DNA of 5,825 nt from Candidatus Omnitrophota bacterium (GCA_023142805.1 JAGLIU010000110.1:1-5825); one strand, 5' to 3'. Counted from the first letter of the stretch, positions 1-5,544 are shown. The notes: generated from the sequence alone by a model not told the origin. A program made the numbers and translations.

Positions 1-571
1 CCGGATCTGCTTCTATGTGAATCTCCTTATCGAAATAACCAATTTTATCAACACCAGAGACAAGCGGTATTTCTTCAAGAGCTAGCTCAAGTCTTCTTGC
101 CTTGCTCCTCAATGATTTGTGGTCCGCATCAGATAAGGCTATCTCTATAATCGGCAAATCATCTGTTTTGAGTTCCTTAACTAGAGGTGCATCTTCAACT
201 TCTGAAGGAAGATCATTAACCAAATCTACGGCTACTCTTATGTCCAAAATAGTTTCCTCTATCTCTTTCCTGGAATAAGATTCATCCAACTGAATAAATA
301 TTGATGACAAATTGTCGGCTGAAATGGATTCAAAATAATCTACACCTGTTATTTCTCTTATTTCCTCTTCAAGCGGTATGGTAACATTCAGCTCAACGTC
401 TTCGGGTGAAGCTCCCGGATATACAGTCGTGATCTGTACTTGATTAAGTTCTATACTGGGCATTCCTTCCTTAGGTATATTTTTGAAAGTGATCAGCCCC
501 AGAAGAAATAACCCGAGAACAAACACGTTAACAGCTACCTTATTATCAAGAAAGTATTTAATTAAAATCAT
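1..571 (-). CDS. RND-family efflux permease, N-terminal part (runs off window)
   Basis: This is the first ~190 residues of an inner-membrane RND (AcrB/MexB/CusA-like) pump, which exports substrates using the proton gradient. It begins MILIKYFLDNKVAVNVF, followed by one hydrophobic helix at about residues 11-29. The first periplasmic porter segment follows, with the family hallmarks YPGASPEDVE, a VTIPLEEEI segment and a GVDYFESIS segment. I translated it through to the window edge and found no stop or frameshift. RND pumps are usually just over 1,000 residues, so about one fifth is visible. The ATG (569-571) overlaps the TGA of the upstream TolC-family gene as ATGA. A GAGG motif about 8 bases upstream, inside that gene, can serve as ribosome binding site, so the two are probably translationally coupled. 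Family assignment is secure. The substrate (drug, metal or lipid) cannot be told from this fragment. Confidence 0.93.
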   Translation of the reverse strand, partial: MILIKYFLDNKVAVNVFVLGLFLLGLITFKNIPKEGMPSIELNQVQITTVYPGASPEDVELNVTIPLEEEIREITGVDYFESISADNLSSIFIQLDESYSRKEIEETILDIRVAVDLVNDLPSEVEDAPLVKELKTDDLPIIEIALSDADHKSLRSKARRLELALEEIPLVSGVDKIGYFDKEIHIEADP

Positions 572-2043
572 AATTTTACCCTCAGGTTATAGTTTTCTAG
601 TATTTTTCCTTTTTTAAGTTCCAGGTCAACAAGTGCGCTATGAAGTTGATATTGAGCTAAAACTGAAGATTGTTCCGCAAGAATAACATCTTCCTGATAA
701 CGAATTATAGTGTCTGTATTCGATCTGCCCAAATTAAAACGTTTTTCTTCTTCTTCCAGCTTTTGTGCTTGCAGTTTTGCGACATCAATACTATTTAATG
801 CAAACTCTTTATAAATATTACAATCACGAACCTGATCAATAATTTCAATAGTTATTTTTCTTTCTACAAGTTTCAGTGCTACTAATGCTTTTGCTTTCTC
901 ATATTCAGCTTTTTCCAATTTTGCCTTCGCGTCTCTGTTTTCTAACGGTAAACTAAATATTAACCCAATAGAATAATTTGTATTGTTTTCTGACGTAATA
1001 TTTGTAACAGATCGCTTAAAATGATCTCCCAAACCGTTTCTTGCCAATGAAGCGGCTAAATTTATAGTCGGAAAATTATTGTTTTTTTCGACAACCAGAC
1101 TAATCCCTCGGGCTATAATTTCATTTTTTGCTCTCAAATAATCCCTCCTATTATCAAAAGCAATTCTTAAAGATTCTATAAAATCTTGGTCAACAATATC
1201 CAAATGATAGTCCTCGGTAGGTATAATAACCATATTATCTTCTGTAATATTTAACAATAGCTTTAAAAGATTTTCTTTAGTTTTGACAAAGTTTTTTTCC
1301 AATATAAGATTGTTGACTCTATTTTTGTAATTGGCTTCGGATGCGATAGCATCAGGCATCTCGACTAATCCATCTTTCAGTTTTTTTTGCTGCAGGTCAT
1401 AAAGCTGCTTAGCTTGATCAACCATATTTTTTTGAATTTCTACATTTTTAAGCTGCAAAACTAAATCCCAATAAACTTTTTTTATTACGCTTACAACAGT
1501 CTCTATCTTTTCTAAAGATGTGTATCCTGAGTTTTCTATGTTTATTTTCGTGATATCAATGTTTTTTCTATCCTTAATCCCAAAAAAGTTTTTACCTAAC
1601 TCTTGTTCTAACGCTATGTTTAAAGATGAATCATAATTCAAAACAGAAATAGCAGAACTTGCGTCAGTCCATTTTCTATTATTATCCATTTCCACCTCAA
1701 CAGTTGTGCCTGAAGAAAATTTCTTGGATATTCCTACATTATAATCATTATCAATTGTTTTTGTTCCGGTCGAAGATGATATCTTATTGCTCTGATCGTC
1801 CTGATAATTAATTTCTGCCTCTAGAATAACATCAAATATTGATTTTGCCATATCAAGAGCGGTTCCTGCGATATAAGCATCGTATTTGGCCATCTGGATA
1901 TCAAGGTTATTTTCTAACGCAAGAGCTGTTACTTCCTCCAGAGATAAATTAAATATTTTGTTTTCACCTTGAGCAAAAACAAAACTTGTGTAACCAAAAA
2001 TCAACAAAAACACTGCCACCATACACTTAGTTAATCTTTTCAT
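568..2043 (-). CDS. TolC-family outer-membrane efflux protein
   Basis: This is a 491-residue outer-membrane channel of the OEP/TolC family, which forms the trans-envelope exit duct for an RND pump. A Sec signal peptide is visible: MKRLTK, then a hydrophobic core, then SFVFA with likely cleavage before Gln25. No cysteine follows, so it is not a lipoprotein. After it come a family-typical LSLEEVTALALENN helix start, beta-strand-like segments rich in Ser/Thr/Asn, and long amphipathic helices in two related halves. The second half ends with FNLGRSNTDTIIRYQEDV, typical of the closing OEP helix. The frame stays open upstream to 2124, but those 27 extra codons read into repeat copy A and have no ribosome site. 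The ATG at 2043 has GGAG four bases upstream and the signal peptide directly after it. It is followed by the RND permease with an ATGA overlap. No adaptor (membrane fusion) gene lies between them, although many such operons carry one next to the pump gene. Confidence 0.93.
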   Translation of the reverse strand: MKRLTKCMVAVFLLIFGYTSFVFAQGENKIFNLSLEEVTALALENNLDIQMAKYDAYIAGTALDMAKSIFDVILEAEINYQDDQSNKISSSTGTKTIDNDYNVGISKKFSSGTTVEVEMDNNRKWTDASSAISVLNYDSSLNIALEQELGKNFFGIKDRKNIDITKINIENSGYTSLEKIETVVSVIKKVYWDLVLQLKNVEIQKNMVDQAKQLYDLQQKKLKDGLVEMPDAIASEANYKNRVNNLILEKNFVKTKENLLKLLLNITEDNMVIIPTEDYHLDIVDQDFIESLRIAFDNRRDYLRAKNEIIARGISLVVEKNNNFPTINLAASLARNGLGDHFKRSVTNITSENNTNYSIGLIFSLPLENRDAKAKLEKAEYEKAKALVALKLVERKITIEIIDQVRDCNIYKEFALNSIDVAKLQAQKLEEEEKRFNLGRSNTDTIIRYQEDVILAEQSSVLAQYQLHSALVDLELKKGKILENYNLRVKL

Positions 2044-2047
2044 TTTT

Positions 2048-2051
2048 CTCC
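2048..2051 (-). promoter_or_regulatory. Ribosome binding site that fixes the TolC-family start
   Basis: GGAG, preceded by AT-rich sequence, lies four bases before the ATG at 2043. It supports that codon over the in-frame ATG at 2124, which lies inside the dispersed repeat and has no comparable site. Confidence 0.7.
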
Positions 2052-2074
2052 ATATCAAGTAAAAATCTTTTAAC

Positions 2075-2300
2075 AAATAAAACCCCGTCATCCCGAAACC
2101 CTGCAAAGAAAAACTTATCGTCATCCCGGAACCCTACAAAGACAAAACTTATCGTCATCCCGGAATCCTGGCAAAGCCAGGATATCCGGGATCCAATAAC
2201 ACTATGTCAACATCAAGGGCTGCCCCCCGCGTTCTTTCCTAGCCAAATCAATCTCCTGTTAAATTATTTCTAATGTCGAAACCCGACCCCTCTGTTCTTC
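2075..2300 (-). repeat. Dispersed repeat copy A (~226 bp, REP/MITE-like)
   Basis: This segment aligns over nearly its whole length with 4016-4242 in the same orientation, with many substitutions but few indels. On the plus strand it has three units starting CGTCATCCCG or similar (2086, 2119, 2153). The third forms a long hairpin, followed by CCAATAAC...ATGTCAACATCAAGG, then TTCTTTCCTAGCC, and it ends in ACCCGACCCCTCTGTTCTTC. On the minus strand it starts 17 bases after the Nudix stop codon. Read on that strand, TTGGCTAGGAAAGAA with an AGGAG upstream would encode (M)ARKE. That resembles the MARK-type beginning common in REP-associated Y1 transposases, but the frame closes after 14 codons. It may therefore be a non-autonomous derivative of such an element. 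The repeat is certain; the transposase link is inference. It spans most of the gap between the nudix and tolC genes. Confidence 0.85.
2157..2192. repeat. Long hairpin in repeat copy A
   Basis: The arms ATCCCGGAATCCTGGC and GCCAGGATATCCGGGAT are complementary except for one bulged base, around a three-base AAA loop. The stem is about 16 bp. No U-tract follows closely on either strand, so it is not a classic intrinsic terminator. A REP-like or RNA-processing role is possible. Confidence 0.85.
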
Positions 2301-2317
2301 CAATTAGAAAATCTGTT

Positions 2318-2818
2318 TTACATTTTTTTATAAGCCTCTTCAATTATCTTTCTGTGAGTTAAAAAAGGAATATGGGGAATATCTTCCCTGTTTACAAATA
2401 TCGCTTCTTTCAGTTCACCGTTTAAAAAAATGCTCTCATCTGATGCCCTAACAACATAACCTATGATAAGTATAGATCCATATTCTTTGGTCTTCTGGAC
2501 ATAAACTCCTGTCAATCTGTTTATTTGCCCCTTTACCCCTGTCTCTTCTTTGAGCTCACGCAAACAAGCCTTTTCCGGAGTTTCCTTCGTCTCAACAAAC
2601 CCCCCGGGCAAAGCCCATTTATTATAACCAGGTTCAAGATTTCTTTTGGTTATAAGTATTTTGCCCCGGTCATTTATCGCTGCGCAAACCACAACTGGAA
2701 GAGGATTTTTATAATCTATCCAGCCGCATTTTCGACAAATCGATCTTTCCCGCCCATCCACCTTGTTCCGTCGCAAAGAATATTTACATAAAGGACAAAA
2801 TTTAAATGTATTTCCCAT
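2318..2818 (-). CDS. Nudix hydrolase with N-terminal zinc ribbon
   Basis: This 166-residue protein should hydrolyse a nucleoside diphosphate linked to another group (Nudix family), probably in the cytosol. An N-terminal zinc ribbon is clear: CPLC at residues 8-11 and CRKC at 28-31, followed by the typical WIDYKNP. The catalytic Nudix box is complete at residues 73-95: G73, E79, then R87-E88-L-x-E91-E92-x-G94-V95, matching GX5EX7REUXEEXGU. The ribbon-plus-Nudix layout resembles NudC-type NADH pyrophosphatases and small ADP-ribose or nucleotide hydrolases. The NudC specificity motif (SQPWPFPxS) is absent, so the substrate is not assigned. The ATG shares one base with the ferredoxin stop (TAATG), and no good ribosome site of its own is visible. 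Translation is probably coupled to the ferredoxin gene. Repeat copy A begins 17 bases after the stop. Confidence 0.93.
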   Translation of the reverse strand: MGNTFKFCPLCKYSLRRNKVDGRERSICRKCGWIDYKNPLPVVVCAAINDRGKILITKRNLEPGYNKWALPGGFVETKETPEKACLRELKEETGVKGQINRLTGVYVQKTKEYGSILIIGYVVRASDESIFLNGELKEAIFVNREDIPHIPFLTHRKIIEEAYKKM

Positions 2819-3171
2819 TATTTCAACTTTTCGAGTTCGTCCAGGGTTTTCACCGCAACAATTTTTTCTTTATTAAAATATTTTTTCATTCTTATAAGAC
2901 ATTTATCTTTTTCTTTATCATCGCCGAGATGTTTCGCGCAAAGTTCCATGAATCCTTTGGTCTTCTCTACATTTGCTTTCACATCATCGGGTATTTTCTC
3001 GCTATCATGCCTTACTGCTTCTTCTGGACATACACTGTGGCAAATACCGCAACGGATGCATTCTTCCATATTTATCTTTGCTTTTTCACCCTCTATCGTT
3101 ATCGCATTCACCGAACACTTCTTTATACAAATATTACAACCAGTACATTTTTCTTCATCAATCCAAGGCAT
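2818..3171 (-). CDS. 2[4Fe-4S] ferredoxin-type protein with C-terminal extension
   Basis: This 117-residue protein should carry electrons through two iron-sulphur clusters. Both cysteine sets are complete: C9-x2-C12-x2-C15-x3-C19 and C38-x2-C41-x2-C44-x3-C48-P. The first set lacks the proline that usually follows the fourth cysteine (Ser instead). Small clostridial-type ferredoxins end soon after the second set. This one continues for about 68 charged, mostly helical residues containing GFMELCAKHLGDD and ending in a lysine-rich KTLDELEKLK. That tail may dock onto a partner. The start is set at 3171, because an ideal AAGGAGG lies five bases before that ATG. The in-frame ATG at 3186 would place that ribosome site inside the gene. 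One base separates it from the small ORF upstream, and its stop overlaps the Nudix start. The redox partner is unknown. Confidence 0.92.
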   Translation of the reverse strand: MPWIDEEKCTGCNICIKKCSVNAITIEGEKAKINMEECIRCGICHSVCPEEAVRHDSEKIPDDVKANVEKTKGFMELCAKHLGDDKEKDKCLIRMKKYFNKEKIVAVKTLDELEKLK

Positions 3172-3172
3172 T

Positions 3173-3250
3173 TTAACCTCCTTCATAAATCGTCACTATC
3201 TTTTGCAAATAACCGCCTATACGCTTGACCGTAGGTTTATTATTATCCAT
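3173..3250 (-). CDS. Putative 25-residue small protein in operon
   Basis: This is a 25-codon ORF that starts MDNNKPTVKRIGGY and ends QKIVTIYEGG, then TAA. The start ATG (3248-3250) has GAGAGG exactly five bases upstream, as good as the site of any gene nearby. That site begins right after the stop codon of the UPF0316 gene. The TAA lies one base before the ferredoxin ATG, and the last sense codons (GAA GGA GGT) contain the ferredoxin Shine-Dalgarno. Ribosomes finishing this ORF would therefore be placed to re-initiate on the ferredoxin gene. It could be a real small, basic protein, perhaps a partner of the ferredoxin, or mainly a coupling or leader ORF. It has no signal peptide, cysteine or membrane helix. 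I do not recognise the family. The spacing and ribosome site support translation; function is unknown. Confidence 0.5.
   Translation of the reverse strand: MDNNKPTVKRIGGYLQKIVTIYEGG
3177..3183 (-). promoter_or_regulatory. Strong ribosome binding site for the ferredoxin gene
   Basis: AAGGAGG lies five bases before the ATG at 3171. It decides the ferredoxin start and is embedded in the last codons of the 25-residue ORF, so translation of the two is physically linked. Confidence 0.8.
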
Positions 3251-3261
3251 TTTCGCCTCTC

Positions 3262-3849
3262 TTATTTCTTCTTTTGGATAAAATTTCCAAATTGATTAAA
3301 AACATTTCTAGAAGAAGACTGTTTCGAAAAAACATGCGTCTCATTGACAAACCTTATATCTTCTACCGTAAAAAAGGCATTTGGATTAAACTCCTTTATT
3401 ACACCGATCAGATCAGCAACATGGTTTCTTTTTACAACAGAAAATATAAGTTTTACTGGTCCGATTACACCTTCTCCATCAATACTAGTAACCCCATATT
3501 TTTTCGCTTTAAGCACCTCGACTAACTCTGCAGCATCCTTTCCTGTTACAATGCGTACAACTCTATTTCCCATGGAAAGCTTTCTTTCAATAGTAATCCC
3601 TACAAAATTTCCCATGCCAAAACCAGCAGCATACGCTATATAGTGTAGGGGACTGTTCAAATTCTGCATAATCTGACTTATAGCAAAAAGCCATATTAGT
3701 ATTTCGAAAAATCCTAAAATCGCCGCAAGATATCTTATCCCTCGAGAGATAAAAATAATTCTCATGGTTCCCATGCTAACATCAGCAATCCTTATAAAAA
3801 AGATTAGCAAGGGAACTACAAAATAAGTTACCATCTCATTTGTAGACAT
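3262..3849 (-). CDS. UPF0316/DUF2179 membrane protein
   Basis: This 195-residue inner-membrane protein belongs to the UPF0316 family (DUF5698 membrane part plus C-terminal DUF2179), to which Bacillus YebE-like proteins belong. Three hydrophobic segments are visible at about residues 8-27, 38-60 and 68-87. The family pattern RIADVSMGTMRIIFISRG joins the first two, followed by FFEILIWLFAI. The soluble DUF2179 part spans about 105-170, with GVTSIDGEGVIGPVKLIF and FNPNAFFTVEDIRFV. The length is normal for the family. The ATG at 3849 has an AGGA about eight bases upstream. The biochemical role of the family is not established; the C-terminal domain looks like a small-ligand or regulatory domain, which is only a guess. 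It is the first gene of the packed set with the small ORF, ferredoxin and Nudix genes. I found no convincing promoter upstream. Confidence 0.9.
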   Translation of the reverse strand: MSTNEMVTYFVVPLLIFFIRIADVSMGTMRIIFISRGIRYLAAILGFFEILIWLFAISQIMQNLNSPLHYIAYAAGFGMGNFVGITIERKLSMGNRVVRIVTGKDAAELVEVLKAKKYGVTSIDGEGVIGPVKLIFSVVKRNHVADLIGVIKEFNPNAFFTVEDIRFVNETHVFSKQSSSRNVFNQFGNFIQKKK

Positions 3850-3876
3850 ATAAAAGTTCCTATTTAGTTTTGTTAA

Positions 3877-3996
3877 TCAAAAACGAAAGAGTCCAACCTC
3901 AAAATTAGAAATAAGATTACTTGCCTCTTTCCTCAAACCCTTATCCTTCACCATTTCACGTCCCAATCCCAACACAACTTTACTCCCCACCAAACA
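3877..3996 (-). pseudogene. Possible C-terminal remnant of a REP-associated Y1 transposase
   Basis: A minus-strand frame of 39 codons runs from just after a TAG to a TGA at 3877-3879. It contains LGREMVKDKGLRKEASNLI and ends FEVGLFRF. It has no credible start or ribosome site. From memory, the R-E-x-V-K-D-K-G-L-R-K-E pattern resembles the C-terminal tail, after the helix-turn-helix, of some REP-associated (RAYT, Y1) transposases. It lies about 20 bases downstream of repeat copy B, whose other end resembles the start of such a gene. Together they could be the two ends of an internally deleted transposon. The stretch is short and the match rests on recollection, so chance cannot be excluded. 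Confidence 0.25.
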
Positions 3997-4015
3997 CTAA
4001 GAAAAAGAAAGAGAG

Positions 4016-4242
4016 AAATAAACCCTCGTCATCCAGGAACCCTGCAAAGACAAAACTTATCATCATCCCATAATCCTAACAAAGAAAAAACTTATCGTCA
4101 TCCCGGAATCCTGGCAAAGACAGGATATCTGGGATCCAATAACATTATGTCAACATCAAGGTCCACCCCTCTCCTTCTTTCCTAGCCAGATCAGTCCCCT
4201 GTCAAATTGTTTCCAATGTCCAACCCGACCCCTCTGTTCTTC
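4016..4242 (-). repeat. Dispersed repeat copy B (~227 bp, REP/MITE-like)
   Basis: This is the direct-oriented counterpart of copy A (2075-2300). It shows the same order: three CGTCATCC-type units (4027, 4061, 4096), a hairpin in the third, a block ending ATGTCAACATCAAGG, TTCTTTCCTAGCC, and the terminal ACCCGACCCCTCTGTTCTTC. On the minus strand it begins five bases after the fic stop codon. The MARK-like reading CTGGCTAGGAAAGAA, (M)ARKE, is present but the frame closes after a few codons. The two copies enclose the UPF0316-ferredoxin-Nudix block as direct repeats. Copy B differs by scattered substitutions, including some in the hairpin arm (GACAGG for GCCAGG), so the copies are not recent duplicates. 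Confidence 0.85.
4100..4135. repeat. Long hairpin in repeat copy B
   Basis: The arms ATCCCGGAATCCTGGC and GACAGGATATCTGGGAT pair around an AAA loop, with one bulge and two weakened positions compared with copy A (2157-2192). Keeping the fold in both copies suggests a common structured ancestor, though copy B is slightly decayed. Confidence 0.8.
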
Positions 4243-4247
4243 ACGAA

Positions 4248-5411
4248 CTATCTTCTTAAAATATACCCAGTTGCTCTTCCCTTACCAATTTTTTGAATAA
4301 TACCAGACTCCATAAGTTGATTAAAATCCTTACGTGCCGTTTCATCAGAACATTGTCCAAGTTTACAATATTTTTTGGTTGTCATTTTTTCGGAATGTTC
4401 AAGCATCCACTTGATCGCTTTTATTTGTTTTTTATCGAGTTTTGCCTGAGTTTTGTGACTTAGAAGACCTCTTATATCCTTAACCTTTGTTTCTTTTTCA
4501 ATTTCGGTCTGTACATCATTCAATTGATCGGTAAGTGCTTTCAAATAATATATAATGAAAAATGTTGCATCATTACCATGATCTCTAGTATTCTGTATAG
4601 AACGATAATATGCAGCTCGATGATGATCAAAATAATCTGAAGGTGAGAGAAAATTAATAAATTGGTAATCTTGATTCATTAAATACAAATTTGACAAAGC
4701 TCTAGCTGATCGCCCATTACCATCGTCAAACGGGTGTATGTGCACAAAATGTAAATGTACTAATGCTGCTTTGATTAACGGATGAATCTCAGGAAAGCCA
4801 TTTACCCACTTAATATATGCATCCATCATTTGCATTACTTTGGAGGCTGGCGGACCTTCATAAACAACTTTGCCTTGCCCATTTACCACGCATATAGGAC
4901 CTTTACGATACTTCCCAACAGTAATCGGTCTTTCTTTATGAGTATTTAGAACAAGTGTTTTATGTAGTCTATAAATCATTTTATGGTCGAATGGCTGACC
5001 GCTTTGACTGCGGATATATTTCAATACATCTCTGTTGTTAATGATCATCTGAAGACTTTCATCCCCATAGTCTTTCTTCGAAGGTTTATTCAAATAAAGC
5101 AATGCCTCCTCTAATGATGTTACGGCCCCCTCAATACGGCTAGAATAATAAGCTTCTTTCTTTTCAACGTCAGACTCTAACTTACTTAAAAACTTTTTAG
5201 GTAATTTAAGGGAGGTTAAAAAGCCCCTGCTCCTTTCTATCCCTGAAATCAGGTCTAGAATATTAGGAGATAAAACAAACCAGAATTGTTCCCCCTTTTT
5301 GTCCAAAAGTTCCAGTTGATTTGCTTTATGACAGCGGTCTTTTTCAACCTTTTTCCATTCAGCAAGGCTATATTTAGCTATAATTTTCTTTTTTTCCAAG
5401 TAATTATTCAT
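4248..5411 (-). CDS. Fic/DOC-family protein (class II, putative AMP transferase) with C-terminal winged helix
   Basis: This 387-residue protein most likely transfers AMP from ATP onto hydroxyl side chains of a target protein. The Fic core motif is intact at residues 226-237: H226-P-F-D-D-G-N-G-R-S-A-R237, with the catalytic His and the phosphate-binding GNGR. An inhibitory motif S90-x3-E94-G95 (in SSRIEGAVTS) lies N-terminal to the core, marking class II, in which Glu competes with the ATP gamma-phosphate. The flap segment VGKYRKGPICV is at 165-175. Residues ~325-387 look like a winged helix-turn-helix (TARKDFNQLMESGIIQKIGKGR), as in many single-gene Fic proteins. The frame stays open to a TTG at 5471, but that codon lies upstream of the likely promoter, so ATG 5411 is chosen; its ribosome site is weak. 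No antitoxin-like gene is adjacent, consistent with self-inhibition. The target is unknown. Confidence 0.95.
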   Translation of the reverse strand: MNNYLEKKKIIAKYSLAEWKKVEKDRCHKANQLELLDKKGEQFWFVLSPNILDLISGIERSRGFLTSLKLPKKFLSKLESDVEKKEAYYSSRIEGAVTSLEEALLYLNKPSKKDYGDESLQMIINNRDVLKYIRSQSGQPFDHKMIYRLHKTLVLNTHKERPITVGKYRKGPICVVNGQGKVVYEGPPASKVMQMMDAYIKWVNGFPEIHPLIKAALVHLHFVHIHPFDDGNGRSARALSNLYLMNQDYQFINFLSPSDYFDHHRAAYYRSIQNTRDHGNDATFFIIYYLKALTDQLNDVQTEIEKETKVKDIRGLLSHKTQAKLDKKQIKAIKWMLEHSEKMTTKKYCKLGQCSDETARKDFNQLMESGIIQKIGKGRATGYILRR

Positions 5412-5416
5412 ACCAA

Positions 5417-5502
5417 ATCGCCAACCTTTCGCCAATAGTATACCTTGTTCCCTATTGATTGGCAAGAGCAATCGCCAACCTTTCGCGAATCAATCGCCAA
5501 CC
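5417..5502. repeat. Direct repeats around the fic promoter (possible operators)
   Basis: The 16-mer ATCGCCAACCTTTCGC occurs identically at 5417-5432 and 5471-5486. Its first ten bases recur at 5493-5502. Start-to-start spacing is 54 and 22 bases, close to five and two helical turns. The first copy lies between the predicted transcription start and the fic ATG; the others lie just upstream of the -35. This layout fits binding sites for a repressor, perhaps the Fic protein itself through its winged helix, but that is inference. Confidence 0.75.
5437..5465 (-). promoter_or_regulatory. Sigma70-type promoter of fic
   Basis: On the minus strand, TTGCCA (5460-5465) and TATACT (5437-5442) are separated by exactly 17 bases. 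Each matches consensus at five of six or four of six positions. The predicted start is near 5430, giving a leader of about 19 bases before the ATG at 5411. This makes the upstream TTG start impossible for this transcript. Confidence 0.65.
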
Positions 5503-5544
5503 ATAAAAGTCTTCCTTTGGGCACTAAATTATTTTTAAAACCCA

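Larger units (their letters stand above)
3850..4247. other. Gene-free interval between the fic and UPF0316 genes
   Basis: This ~400-base interval holds repeat copy B (4016-4242) and the possible transposase tail (3877-3996). Between them is a short A/G-rich (plus-strand) tract around 4000-4020. No intact gene, convincing promoter for the UPF0316 operon or intrinsic terminator for fic is visible. The copy B hairpin is the only strong structure. Confidence 0.7.

Noticed and set aside
2044..2124. N-terminal extension of the TolC-family frame to an ATG at 2124
   Set aside because: The 27 extra codons run through repeat copy A, have no ribosome site and would bury the signal peptide. The ATG at 2043 has GGAG and a proper signal sequence.
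2086..2192. CRISPR array, suggested by regular 33-35-base spacing
   Set aside because: The units are contiguous and similar along their length, without unique spacers, and no cas gene is present. They are tandem units of a dispersed repeat.
2182..2210. TTGACA in both repeat copies (2205-2210, 4148-4153) as a promoter for the tolC or UPF0316 gene
   Set aside because: The -35 is perfect, but the hexamer 17 bases on is GGATAT or AGATAT, a poor -10, and it sits within the hairpin stem.
3172..3186. Ferredoxin start at ATG 3186
   Set aside because: It would place the ideal AAGGAGG inside the coding region. The ATG at 3171 lies five bases after that site.
2806..3228. Plus-strand open frame antisense to the ferredoxin gene, and similar ones at 2525-2791 and 2948-3643
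   Set aside because: They read as Phe/Ser/His-rich low-complexity proteins opposite well-supported minus-strand genes, with no family motif. They are mirror frames.
4248..5411. Fic gene as the toxin of a two-gene toxin-antitoxin pair
   Set aside because: No small antitoxin frame lies next to it, and the inhibitory SxxxEG motif is in the protein itself, so a separate antitoxin is not expected.
5412..5471. Longer Fic frame starting at a TTG at 5471
   Set aside because: The TTG lies upstream of the predicted promoter (5437-5465), and the extra codons read through the direct repeats. ATG 5411 is downstream of the predicted transcription start.
5490..5504. Mini-ORF at ATG 5504 with an AAGGAAG upstream
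   Set aside because: It closes after four codons (M-V-G-D), lies upstream of the fic promoter and is not in a position to control it. It may be a leftover start of a disrupted gene, but nothing supports that.
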